DNA of 64,000 nt from Pseudomonas sp. Root71 (GTDB lineage Bacteria; Pseudomonadota; Gammaproteobacteria; Pseudomonadales; Pseudomonadaceae): contig NZ_LMHY01000026.1 of NCBI RefSeq assembly GCF_001429045.1, positions 278,573 to 342,572 on the forward strand, in the 5' to 3' direction. The notes below the pieces were generated by a model. The model had not been told where the DNA came from, made no database searches, and was given only the letters and a program-made list of their open reading frames with translations. Both the position numbers and the translations under genes were made by a program. Shown here piece after piece: positions 51,814 through 59,621 of this stretch; position 1 is the first letter of the stretch; every line of letters starts with the position of its first letter.

Positions 51814-54660
51814 TTAACCCGCCACCAATACTCGAATCGCTTCCAGTCGCAGCGCAGCCTTGTCGAGCATGGCCAGGCCTTGCTCGCGTTGTTTGCGCAG
51901 GGCCACCAGTTCGCTGTCGCGCACGGTCGGGTTGACCGCTTGCAAGGCGGTCAGGCGCGCCAGTTCTTCGTCGGTATCGGCGGCCAGGCGACGTTGCGCC
52001 TCGGCGACACGTTCAGTGTGGCGCGGCAGGATCTTCGCTTCACCGGCGTTGATCCGTGGCGTCAGTTGGTCACGCTGGGCCTGGATGAACTTGTTGGCGC
52101 TGGCACGCGGCACGCTTTCGAGCTGGTCGTTCAAGGTCTCGAACGACACTCGGGCCGACAGGTCGTTGCCGTTGGTGTCGAGCAGGCAGCGCAGGGCGGC
52201 CGGCGGCAGGTAACGGCCCAGTTGCAGCGAGCGCGGGGCAACCACTTCGCTGACATACAGCAGTTCCAGCAACACGGTGCCCGGCTTGAGTGCCTTGTTC
52301 TTGATCAGCGCCACGGCGGTGTTGCCCATGGAACCGGACAGCACCAGGTCCATGCCGCCCTGGACCATCGGGTGCTCCCAGGTGATGAACTGCATGTCTT
52401 CGCGAGACAGCGCCTGGTTACGGTCGTAAGTGATGGTCACGCCTTCGTCATCGCCCAGCGGGAAGCTGGCGTCGAGCATTTTTTCGCTCGGCTTGAGGAT
52501 CAGTGCGTTTTCCGAATGGTCTTCGCTGTCGATGCCGAAGGCGTCGAACAGGGTTTCCATGTAGATCGGCAGCGCGAACTGATCGTCTTGCTCAAGGATA
52601 TCCTCCACCAGCGCATCGCCTTCGCCCGCGCCGCCGGAGTTCAGCTCCAGCAAACGGTCGCGACCGGTGTGCAGCTCGGCTTCCAGACGTTCACGCTCGG
52701 TGCGGGCTTCGTCGATCAGCGCCTGCCATTCGCCATCGTCGGCTTCTTCGAGCAGTGGCAGCAGGCGCGGGCCGAACTGGTGCTGCAAGGCGTTGCCGGT
52801 CGGGCAGGTGTTGAGGAATGCGTTCAGCGCTTCGTGGTACCACTGGAACAGGCGCTCTTGCGGGCTGGTTTCCAGGTATGGCACGTGCAGTTCGATGATG
52901 TGCTTCTGGCCGATCCGGTCCAGACGACCGATGCGTTGTTCCAGCAGGTCCGGGTGGGACGGCAGGTCGAACAGCACCAGGTGATGGGAGAACTGGAAGT
53001 TGCGACCTTCACTGCCGATTTCCGAACAGATCAGCACTTGCGCGCCAAACTCCTCATCGGCGAAGTAGGCAGCGGCGCGGTCACGCTCGAGGATGTTCAT
53101 GCCCTCGTGGAACACCGTGGCCGGGATGCCGGAACGCACGCGCAGGGCGTCTTCCAGGTCCATGGCGGTTTCGGCGTGGGCGCAGATCACCAGTACTTTG
53201 GTGCGCTTGAGCATCTTCAGCTGGTCGATCAGCCATTCGACGCGCGGGTCGAATTTCCACCAGCGTTCCTCTTCGCTGGCGTCCGGTTGGGCCTGGAAGC
53301 TGACTTCCGGGTACAGCTCGGCGTGATCGCCCAACGGCAGTTCGAGGTATTCGTCCGGGCACGGCAGCGGGTACGGGTGCAGCTTGCGCTCCGGGAAACC
53401 CTGCACGGCGGCGCGGGTGTTACGGAACAGTACGCGGCCGGTGCCGTGTCGGTCGAGCAGTTCGCGCACCAGACGGGCGCTGGCTTCAGTGTCGCCATCA
53501 TTGACCGCGGTCAGCAGGGCTTCGCCTTCATTGCCGAGGAAACCGTGGATGGTCTTGTGCGCTTCAGGCGACAGGCGTCCCTTGTCGAGCAGTTCCTGAA
53601 CGGCTTCGGCCACCGGGCGATAATTTTCGCTCTCGGCGCGGAAGGCTTGCAGGTCATGGAAACGGTTCGGGTCCAGCAGGCGCAGACGAGCGAAGTGGCT
53701 GTCCTGGCCCAGTTGTTCCGGGGTGGCGGTCAACAGCAGCACGCCGGGAATGGTCTCGGCGAGTTGCTCGACCAGCGAATATTGAGGGCTGACCTGATCT
53801 TCATGCCACACCAGGTGGTGAGCTTCGTCGACCACCAGCAAGTCCCAGCCTGCCGCGAACAGCGCGTCCTGGGCCTTCTCGTCGTCCACCAGCCACTCAA
53901 GCGCGACCAGCGCAAGCTGGGTGTCTTCGAACGGGTTGCTGGCATCGCTTTCGATGAAGCGTTCTTCGTCGAACAGAGCGACCTGCAGGTTGAAGCGGCG
54001 GCGCATCTCGACCAGCCACTGGTGCTGCAGGTTTTCCGGAACCAGGATCAGCACGCGGTTGGCACGGCCCGAGAGCAATTGGCGATGGATCACCAGGCCG
54101 GCTTCGATGGTTTTGCCCAGGCCCACTTCGTCGGCCAGCAGAACCCGTGGCGCGATACGGTCGGCGACTTCGCGGGCAATGTGCAACTGGTGCGCGATCG
54201 GTTGCGCACGCACGCCGCCCAAGCCCCAAAGGGCGGACTGCAACTGGCGGCTGGTGTGTTCCAGGGTGTGATAGCGCAGGGAGAACCAGGCCAGCGGGTC
54301 GATCTGGCCGGCGAACAGACGGTCGCTGGCCAGGCGGAACTGGATGAAGTTCGACAGTTGGGTTTCCGGCAGGGTGACCACTTCGTTCTGTCCGTTGAGG
54401 CCGTGGTAAACCAGCAGGCCATCGACGTCATCGACTTCGCGAACAGTCAGCTTCCAGCCTTCGAAGTGAGTGATGGAATCACCGGGCGAAAACCGCACAC
54501 GGGTGAGGGGCGCATTCCTTAGCGCGTACTGGCGAGTGTCGCCAGTGGCCGGATAGAGCACGGTCAACAAGCGGCCGTCCTGTGCCAGAACGGTGCCTAA
54601 ACCCAGCTCGGCTTCGCTGTCACTGATCCAGCGTTGCCCCGGTTGATACTGCTGCGCCAT
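51814..54660 (-). CDS. rapA: RNA polymerase-associated ATPase RapA (HepA)
   Basis: 948 residues (968 in E. coli). Swi2/Snf2-type ATPase that recycles stalled core RNA polymerase. The N-terminal Tudor-like domains (1-140) are followed by the ATPase: Walker A DEVGLGKT (about residue 180), DEAHH box, and C-terminal helicase motif QRIGRLDRIGQ. C-terminal region is RapA-specific (MEWEHPMVQGG-like, here TWEHPMVQGGMD). Strongly conserved, core-genome gene. Starts at 54660. Confidence 0.97.
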   Translation of the reverse strand: MAQQYQPGQRWISDSEAELGLGTVLAQDGRLLTVLYPATGDTRQYALRNAPLTRVRFSPGDSITHFEGWKLTVREVDDVDGLLVYHGLNGQNEVVTLPETQLSNFIQFRLASDRLFAGQIDPLAWFSLRYHTLEHTSRQLQSALWGLGGVRAQPIAHQLHIAREVADRIAPRVLLADEVGLGKTIEAGLVIHRQLLSGRANRVLILVPENLQHQWLVEMRRRFNLQVALFDEERFIESDASNPFEDTQLALVALEWLVDDEKAQDALFAAGWDLLVVDEAHHLVWHEDQVSPQYSLVEQLAETIPGVLLLTATPEQLGQDSHFARLRLLDPNRFHDLQAFRAESENYRPVAEAVQELLDKGRLSPEAHKTIHGFLGNEGEALLTAVNDGDTEASARLVRELLDRHGTGRVLFRNTRAAVQGFPERKLHPYPLPCPDEYLELPLGDHAELYPEVSFQAQPDASEEERWWKFDPRVEWLIDQLKMLKRTKVLVICAHAETAMDLEDALRVRSGIPATVFHEGMNILERDRAAAYFADEEFGAQVLICSEIGSEGRNFQFSHHLVLFDLPSHPDLLEQRIGRLDRIGQKHIIELHVPYLETSPQERLFQWYHEALNAFLNTCPTGNALQHQFGPRLLPLLEEADDGEWQALIDEARTERERLEAELHTGRDRLLELNSGGAGEGDALVEDILEQDDQFALPIYMETLFDAFGIDSEDHSENALILKPSEKMLDASFPLGDDEGVTITYDRNQALSREDMQFITWEHPMVQGGMDLVLSGSMGNTAVALIKNKALKPGTVLLELLYVSEVVAPRSLQLGRYLPPAALRCLLDTNGNDLSARVSFETLNDQLESVPRASANKFIQAQRDQLTPRINAGEAKILPRHTERVAEAQRRLAADTDEELARLTALQAVNPTVRDSELVALRKQREQGLAMLDKAALRLEAIRVLVAG

Positions 54661-54877
54661 GCTGCCTGACTCCCACCTGAAAAAGCGGGCTATCTTAACG
54701 GAATGAGGGCTTGAGGGCCAAAGGACTCTCAGAAAAACTCACAGTCATACGTTAGTCCACCTGTGCATGACGCGCCGCCCGGTGCACTAATGAGTGCCAA
54801 ATGAGTCACAGTTTGCGACCGATGGCTCAAGTCGCCATCCCCGCAGCCGACAGCCTGCTGACAGGAGACTGAAAACC

Positions 54878-55219
54878 ATGCTGCCACCGATGCTCCCCTT
54901 GAGTGCCGTGCCGATCACTTCACAGACCGACCCGATCCGTCAGCGTCCGGATATTCCTCCGGTGGTGCCGGTGCAGGAAAGCTCCAGTGAAAGTACGATC
55001 GACCTGCAAAAGCGCAATCCTGAAGAGGACGGGCTGGTGCTGCGCGAGGAACAGCGCCGCAGACAGGAGCAGGAACGACGTCGCCACGAGGCCGATCATG
55101 ACCCCGAGGCTCACATGGCGATTCCCGGGGATGAACTCAATGCCGATAACACCGTGCCGGTGGCACCGCTGATGGAAGATCAGCCGCGGCAGGGGCTGTG
55201 GGTCGATATCGAGATTTGA
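54878..55219 (+). CDS. Small Pro/Arg/Glu-rich hypothetical protein
   Basis: 113 residues. Pro-rich beginning (RPDIPPVVPVQ), a strongly charged helical middle (REEQRRRQEQERRRHEAD) that could be a short coiled coil, and an acidic end (WVDIEI). No signal, span or domain. ACAGGAGA lies 8 bp before the ATG at 54878 and decides the start. It is divergent from rapA. Probably real and lineage-specific; function unknown. Confidence 0.65.
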   Translation: MLPPMLPLSAVPITSQTDPIRQRPDIPPVVPVQESSSESTIDLQKRNPEEDGLVLREEQRRRQEQERRRHEADHDPEAHMAIPGDELNADNTVPVAPLMEDQPRQGLWVDIEI

Positions 55220-55318
55220 GCGCAGGCTGGTCAGCTCACTCATCAAGCCGCATTATTAACGCAGGGTTGCCGACCGCTACGGCAGCTGAAACTCATTTCA
55301 AGCGATGCACTGACCGCC

Positions 55319-55480
55319 ATGAGCCAAGACGACAAACTGATTGACCTCAATGCCGAGCGCGCCAAGCGTGTTCATGACCTCAATGAAAAGCGGCTCAATG
55401 AAGTTCGCCAGGCGTTCGAACAGGCCATGCCGTTGGGCAAGGCTAAAAAAAAGCCGAAGAACAAACCGAAGAAACGCTGA
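55319..55480 (+). CDS. Small basic protein (53 aa)
   Basis: 53 residues starting MSQDDKLIDLNAERAKRV. The N-terminal two thirds is an amphipathic charged helix (HDLNEKRLNEVRQAFEQAM), and the tail is lysine-rich (KAKKKPKNKPKKR). This composition suggests nucleic-acid or ribosome binding. The reading frame is short but compact, with no upstream alternative start. It lies 100 bp after the 113-residue gene. Low to moderate confidence that it is expressed. Confidence 0.5.
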   Translation: MSQDDKLIDLNAERAKRVHDLNEKRLNEVRQAFEQAMPLGKAKKKPKNKPKKR

Positions 55481-55496
55481 AATCCCCCCGCATTCA

Positions 55497-55510
55497 TTGA
55501 TGCGGGTCAA
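55497..55510 (+). promoter_or_regulatory. FNR/ANR box 1
   Basis: TTGATGCGGGTCAA, an exact TTGAT-N4-GTCAA FNR/ANR site, 115 bp before the ATG of the CcoM-like gene. Confidence 0.7.
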
Positions 55511-55545
55511 ACTTCTCCCTTCCTCTTGCCCAGTCTCGGGCGACA

Positions 55546-55559
55546 TTGATCCCGGTCAA
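55546..55559 (+). promoter_or_regulatory. FNR/ANR box 2
   Basis: TTGATCCCGGTCAA, an exact TTGAT-N4-GTCAA site, 49 bp downstream of box 1 and 65 bp before the ATG of the CcoM-like gene; this distance suits a class II activation site. Low-oxygen activation by ANR is inferred. Confidence 0.8.
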
Positions 55560-55624
55560 TATTCTCTCCTGCCCGATTGGTTAACTTAGCCCTATCGCAA
55601 CAGGGCAGGTACAGGAGACGCGTC

Positions 55625-55735
55625 ATGTTTTTCGACAACGTGGTGATCGCCGGAGTGCTGACTGTCAGCCTCATGTTTGTATTTTTTGCAGGGTTCGGAC
55701 TTTTTATCTGGAAGGATTCACACAAGCGGAAATAA
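55625..55735 (+). CDS. ccoM: CcoM-like single-span peptide (cbb3 oxidase subunit candidate)
   Basis: 36 residues: MFFDNVVIAGVLTVSLM, then VFFAGFGLFIWKDSHKRK. One membrane helix and a short basic tail, the form of the cbb3 cytochrome c oxidase subunit CcoM described in P. stutzeri. The start has ACAGGAGA 9 bp upstream. Two FNR/ANR boxes precede it, as expected for a low-oxygen oxidase component, although no cco genes are in the window. The CcoM match is from memory of its size and sequence and needs a search. Confidence 0.72.
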   Translation: MFFDNVVIAGVLTVSLMFVFFAGFGLFIWKDSHKRK

Positions 55736-55778
55736 CCGCAGTTCTTTCCAGATGTAATGAGCACGCAAGGCATTTTGG

Positions 55779-55803
55779 GCAACTTCGGTTGCCCTTTTTT
55801 TTG
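55779..55803 (+). terminator. Terminator of the CcoM-like gene
   Basis: GGGCAAC-TTCG-GTTGCCC followed by TTTTTTTT, an ideal rho-independent terminator with a stable UUCG loop, 44 bp after the stop of the small peptide. Confidence 0.93.
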
Positions 55804-55862
55804 CCTTTGAAAATCTGCCGGAGTGCATGGAGCCACTGTGGGAGACTTAAGTGTTTGGCAAT

Positions 55863-55896
55863 AAAAAAGGCGCGTTCCTTGCGGAGCGCGCCTTTT
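55863..55896 (-). terminator. Terminator of the PiT gene
   Basis: AAAAAGGCGCGTTCCTTGCG paired with CGGAGCGCGCCTTTTC-type right arm; runs on both sides. It lies about 17 bp after the stop of the phosphate transporter. Confidence 0.88.
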
Positions 55897-55912
55897 CTGA
55901 TTTGGCTGCTTA

Positions 55913-57388
55913 TCAGCTGCCAAGGGCCTTCGAGGCCAGCCAGAACAACCCGGCCGACAGGGCCACGGTGGCTGGGAGGGTCAATACCCAGGCCAGCAGG
56001 ATGGTTCTGACGGTGCCGCTTTGCAGGCCGCTCTTGTTGGCGACCATGGTGCCCGCCACGCCCGAGGACAGCACGTGGGTGGTGGAAACCGGCAGGCTGA
56101 AGATGTTGGCCATGCCGATCAGGCTGGCGGTGGTGATCTGCGCCGACATGCCTTGGGAGTAGGTCATGCCTTGCTTGCCGATTTTCTCGCCAATGGTCAG
56201 TACCACGCGTTTCCAGCCGACCATGGTGCCTAGGCCCAAGGCCAGTGCAACCGCCAGGATCACCCAGAACGGAGCGTATTCGGTGGTGGTGGTCAGGTCC
56301 TTGCGCAGTTTGTCCAGGTCAGCCTTTTCACGGGGGGCGAGCGTTGGCAGCTTGCTGACTTTCTTCGCCGTGTCGTCCAGGCAGAGCAGGTAGCGACGTA
56401 CTTCGATGCGGCTTTCCGACGGCAGCGAGTGGTAGTCGGCTACACCCTTGAGGGTGCCGAGCAGGGCGGTGATGGTCGGTTCGGTCTGTTGCGGGTTGCA
56501 ACGGAATTTCTCCGGCAGATCGCCATCCAGGCTCTTGCCCAGGGCCAGGAACTCGCCCAGTGTTTCGGAATTACGCTGGTAGAACTGGCTCAAGTGCAAC
56601 GTGGCGTCGCGAGTCCGCTCGATCTGGTAGGTCGTGCTGTTCAGGTCGAGGACGAACTGCGCCGGCACGATACCGATCAGGACCAGCATGATCAGGCCGA
56701 TACCTTTCTGGCCATCGTTGGAACCGTGCACGAAACTCACGGCCATGGCCGAGATCACCAGTACCAGGCGATTCCAGAATGGCGGGTGCTTCTTGTCGTC
56801 GATCTTGCGGCGCTGTTCCGGCGTCTTGTGCATCTTCGACAGTGGACGCCACCATTTAAGGCCGATCAGGATCAGCGCGGCGATCAGGAAGCCGGCCATC
56901 GGCGAGAACACAAGCGACATGGCGATATCGATCGCCTTCTGCCAGTTCACGCCATCGGCCAACGGTATGTCGTTGATCAAGGCGTTCGCCAGGCCCACAC
57001 CGAGAATCGAACCGATCAGCGTGTGGGAACTGGACGCGGGAATACCGAAGTACCAGGTGCCCAGGTTCCAGGTAATGGCGGCGGCGAGCAACGAGAACAC
57101 CATGGCCAGCCCGTGACCGGTGTTCACATTGATCAGCAGTTCTACCGGCAACAGGTGGACGATGGCATACGCCACGCCGACCCCGCCCAGCAGCACGCCG
57201 AGGAAGTTGAACACACCGGAGAAGAACACCGCCAGATGAGGCGGCATGGCTTTGGTGTAGATAACGGTCGCCACCGCGTTAGCGGTGTCATGAAAGCCGT
57301 TGATGAACTCGAAGGCGAGGACAAAGGCCAGGGCGAGCAAGAGGCTCACAAGCACCCAAGCATCCAGTCCGCTGAATAAATCGATCAT
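55913..57388 (-). CDS. pit: PiT-family inorganic phosphate transporter
   Basis: 491 residues. Low-affinity phosphate/metal:H+ symporter. The duplicated signature is present: GFHDTANAVATVIYTKAMPP near residue 32 and GSNDGQKGIGLIM in the second half, with TTHVLSSGVAGTM at the C-terminal part. 10-12 helices flank a soluble central loop (about 285-375). The length fits E. coli PitA (499). Monocistronic, with a terminator downstream. Confidence 0.93.
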   Translation of the reverse strand: MIDLFSGLDAWVLVSLLLALAFVLAFEFINGFHDTANAVATVIYTKAMPPHLAVFFSGVFNFLGVLLGGVGVAYAIVHLLPVELLINVNTGHGLAMVFSLLAAAITWNLGTWYFGIPASSSHTLIGSILGVGLANALINDIPLADGVNWQKAIDIAMSLVFSPMAGFLIAALILIGLKWWRPLSKMHKTPEQRRKIDDKKHPPFWNRLVLVISAMAVSFVHGSNDGQKGIGLIMLVLIGIVPAQFVLDLNSTTYQIERTRDATLHLSQFYQRNSETLGEFLALGKSLDGDLPEKFRCNPQQTEPTITALLGTLKGVADYHSLPSESRIEVRRYLLCLDDTAKKVSKLPTLAPREKADLDKLRKDLTTTTEYAPFWVILAVALALGLGTMVGWKRVVLTIGEKIGKQGMTYSQGMSAQITTASLIGMANIFSLPVSTTHVLSSGVAGTMVANKSGLQSGTVRTILLAWVLTLPATVALSAGLFWLASKALGS

Positions 57389-57764
57389 GAAGGTTTTCTG
57401 ACCCGGTCATAAGGGGGCGCGATTATGCCAGAAAAGACTGCTAATCAATGCACTAGCTGCTCATCGGTAACATTCTTCAACGAATTTTTTTGCCGCCGTG
57501 CCTGAAAACCCACGGTTTTGCTGCGTTTTTTAAGCCATTGATTTAATTGAAAAAACACACTGTCACAAAACCTTCACGGCCCGTTAAGAGGGGCTTGAAC
57601 GGATGTGAGAAAAATCTGAGAAATAGGTCAGATCCCGGAATTCTGTCGGATTCGGCGACGGTGATGGCCGCTGCCCGCTCGTAGCGGGCGCGAAAGGCAG
57701 CATCCATACATCCCGCTTTTAGCGGGTGCAGAGGCAGGCCTTTGTCAGGATCAGGCCGAAGCAG
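57389..57764. other. Intergenic region upstream of the PiT gene
   Basis: About 375 bp with no credible gene. It contains the PiT promoter, the Pho-box-like motif, AT-rich DNA at 57475-57560, and two hairpins (GCCCGCTCGTAGCGGGC about 57673 and CCCGCTTTTAGCGGG about 57712). GCCGAAG at 57755-57761 and CTTCGGC at 57773-57779 form an inverted repeat across the stop of the 66-residue gene. Confidence 0.5.
57560..57577 (+). promoter_or_regulatory. Pho-box-like sequence
   Basis: CTGTCACAAAACCTTCAC agrees with the E. coli Pho box consensus at 14 of 18 positions, by my hand comparison. It lies about 170 bp upstream of the phosphate transporter but in the plus orientation, pointing away from it. Without further support I treat it as a candidate only. 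Confidence 0.3.
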
Positions 57765-57965
57765 TCATGGCTCTTCGGCTTTGAGTTCCTTTTCCATTTT
57801 TTGAATTTCCTGCTGGAAAACCTGATCCTGAACAGTGGCGCGTTTACGCCAGGGTTTGCGTTCCGGTTCGGGCTGAGCGGCGTAAGTGGTGACTTCTCCG
57901 CCGTAAACTTCCTTGTAACGTTGTTCCTGGCGCTCTAGTTCCGCGCGCAGTTCGTCTTTCGTCAC
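57765..57965 (-). CDS. Small charged hypothetical protein
   Basis: 66 residues. Strongly charged and helical (MTKDELRAELERQEQRYKEV), a Pro/Glu/Arg linker, then a second helix with Gln/Glu/Lys (QDQVFQQEIQKMEKELKAEEP partly). No signal or membrane span. The stop is enclosed in a hairpin. It begins about 320 bp downstream of a TATAAT on the minus strand (58283-58278). Conserved-looking but unassigned. Confidence 0.6.
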   Translation of the reverse strand: MTKDELRAELERQEQRYKEVYGGEVTTYAAQPEPERKPWRKRATVQDQVFQQEIQKMEKELKAEEP

Positions 57966-58542
57966 AGTGCTACCTGATTGAGTTGGGATAAATTCTGGTG
58001 AAAACGCGCTGCATCAAATCGTTTGATCACGTTCGTCGAATGAGACAGTGCCGTCAAGGCATCGTTTTTGACAACAACGTGATCAATACTTCCATGTCAC
58101 AGGCGGCCACGGCACCAGAGATAAACAGCTGACGTAGCTTCAGTTTCCTGGTTCGGCAAGCGCATCGGCAAGGCTGTGCAATGCGAATCTGGCGCTTGCA
58201 ACGGGCAACGGCGATGGATCAGCGCATTGCCGGGCAGCGGGTTCGGCAAGTAAAAAACCGGAGCGCTACTAAATTGTATTATAGCGGCCGATTTGAAGAA
58301 CACTATCTCCAAAGAGTTAAAAGTTGTTCTTGGTGTGTGACCGTTTTGTTGCCTGCAACTTTACAATGAAGTAGAGCGTCGACTGATACCAGATCGCTGC
58401 GATGCCTTTCTGACGCCATTAAGTCAGGTAAGTTTCGGTAATTGGATTGCCCCATTAAGTCCTGTGCCGAGTCGACGTAAACATAGGGGCGAGAGTCGGC
58501 GAAAACCGGGCGTCGGTGGATCGGGTTGTTCATAGGGTGGAT
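57966..58542. other. Gene-poor region before pcaR
   Basis: About 580 bp without a convincing gene in any frame; the open frames here are short or overlap pcaR in antisense. Apart from a TATAAT on the minus strand, I see no strong terminator or known RNA. It could hide a small RNA. Confidence 0.5.
58278..58283 (-). promoter_or_regulatory. Candidate -10 element (TATAAT)
   Basis: A consensus TATAAT on the minus strand with GCC-rich DNA before it; no acceptable -35 lies 16-18 bp upstream. It could start a transcript toward the 66-residue gene or a noncoding RNA. Confidence 0.25.
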
Positions 58543-58575
58543 TGCGATTATCGGTCGATCGTTCGATAATCGCAC
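58543..58575 (+). promoter_or_regulatory. PcaR operator upstream of pcaR
   Basis: TGCGATTATCG (58543-58553) and CGATAATCGCA (58564-58574) form an 11-bp inverted repeat. The 15-mer GTTCGATAATCGCAC (58561-58575) equals the PcaR site described in P. putida as I recall. It lies about 80 bp before the pcaR ATG, consistent with autoregulation. Confidence 0.85.
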
Positions 58576-58655
58576 GGAGTTGGCAGGCTGGGCTTGAGCG
58601 TCAGGCGCCAGCCCTTTGTAATAGTCGCTGATCCGAATGGGTAAAAGGACCTTGT

Positions 58656-59498
58656 ATGAACGATCAAATGCGCAATTCCTTCGCTTCAGTGGCTCCTCCC
58701 ATCGTTGCCTCACCAGCCAAACGGATCCAGGCACTGACCGGCGACCCGGATTTCATGACGTCCCTGGCCCGTGGCCTGGCCGTGGTGCAAGCGTTCCAGG
58801 AGCGCAAGCGGCACCTGACCATCGCCCAGATCAGCCACCGCACGGAAATCCCCCGCGCCGCCGTGCGCCGTTGCCTGCACACCTTGATCAAGCTCGGCTA
58901 CGCCACCACCGACGGCCGCACCTATTCGCTGCTGCCCAAAGTGCTGACCCTCGGTCATGCCTATGTGTCATCCACGCCGCTGGCGGTTTCCGCCCAGCCT
59001 TACCTGGACCGCATGAGCGAACAACTGCACGAGGCCTGCAACATGGCCACGCTGGAGGGTGATGACATTTTGTACATCGCCCGCTCCGCGACCACCCAGC
59101 GCCTGATTTCGGTGGATCTGTCGGTGGGTGGGCGCTTGCCGGCCTATTGCACGTCGATGGGGCGCATCCTGCTGGCCGCGCTGGATGACACGTCCCTGGG
59201 CGAATACCTTGACCACGCCGAATTGCAGGCCAAGACCAGCCGCACGATCCACACCCCCGAGGCGCTACTCGAATGCCTGCAAGAAGTACGACTGCAAGGC
59301 TGGTGCATCGTCGACCAGGAACTCGAGCAAGGGCTGCGTTCGATTGCCGTCCCGGTGTACGACGCTTCCGGGCAGGTGGTTGCGGCCCTAAACGTCAGCA
59401 CCCATGCGGGGCGGGTCAGCCGCAATGAACTGGAGCAGCGTTTCCTGCCCGGTTTGTTGAGTGCCAGCCGAGACCTCAGCGCCCAGCTGTTTGCCTAA
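58656..59498 (+). CDS. pcaR: Pca regulon regulator PcaR (IclR family)
   Basis: 280 residues. N-terminal winged helix-turn-helix (RGLAVVQAFQERKRHLTIAQ, then RAAVRRCLHTLIKLGY); the C-terminal effector domain (LSVGGRLPAYCTSMGRILLA, then the SIAVPVYDASGQVVAALNVS strand) binds 3-oxoadipate in the family. It activates pcaI/pcaJ/pcaK and regulates itself. AAAGGAC precedes the ATG. Operators are found before pcaR, pcaK and pcaI. Confidence 0.94.
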   Translation: MNDQMRNSFASVAPPIVASPAKRIQALTGDPDFMTSLARGLAVVQAFQERKRHLTIAQISHRTEIPRAAVRRCLHTLIKLGYATTDGRTYSLLPKVLTLGHAYVSSTPLAVSAQPYLDRMSEQLHEACNMATLEGDDILYIARSATTQRLISVDLSVGGRLPAYCTSMGRILLAALDDTSLGEYLDHAELQAKTSRTIHTPEALLECLQEVRLQGWCIVDQELEQGLRSIAVPVYDASGQVVAALNVSTHAGRVSRNELEQRFLPGLLSASRDLSAQLFA

Positions 59499-59501
59499 GC
59501 T

Positions 59502-59534
59502 GTTCGATAAACGCACAGAGTCGCGTTTATCGAA
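59502..59534 (+). promoter_or_regulatory. PcaR operator upstream of pcaK
   Basis: TTCGATAAACGC (59503-59514) and its exact reverse complement GCGTTTATCGAA (59523-59534) separated by 8 bp; the 15-mer GTTCGATAAACGCAC differs from the pcaR site at one position. It is about 90 bp before the pcaK ATG. Confidence 0.82.
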
Positions 59535-59608
59535 TTGACGCTGTTTCCTCCGGATCATTACTGTCGCGGCTTCGTCAGCATCTGCTGACACCGTTCGACT
59601 GCGATCCG

Positions 59609-59621
59609 TGGAATAAAAATA
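59609..59621 (+). promoter_or_regulatory. Crc/Hfq-type A-rich motif at the pcaK start
   Basis: AATAAAAATA directly before the pcaK ATG contains AATAAAAA, which fits the AAnAAnAA motif through which Hfq/Crc blocks translation in pseudomonads. Short and low-complexity, so only suggestive. Confidence 0.4.

Noticed and set aside
51682..54522. 946-codon open frame antisense to rapA
   Set aside because: Shadow frame; RapA motifs are on the opposite strand and this translation has none.
58303..58734. 143-codon minus-strand frame overlapping the pcaR start
   Set aside because: It runs through the PcaR operator and pcaR itself, with no homology I recognise and no ribosome-binding site.
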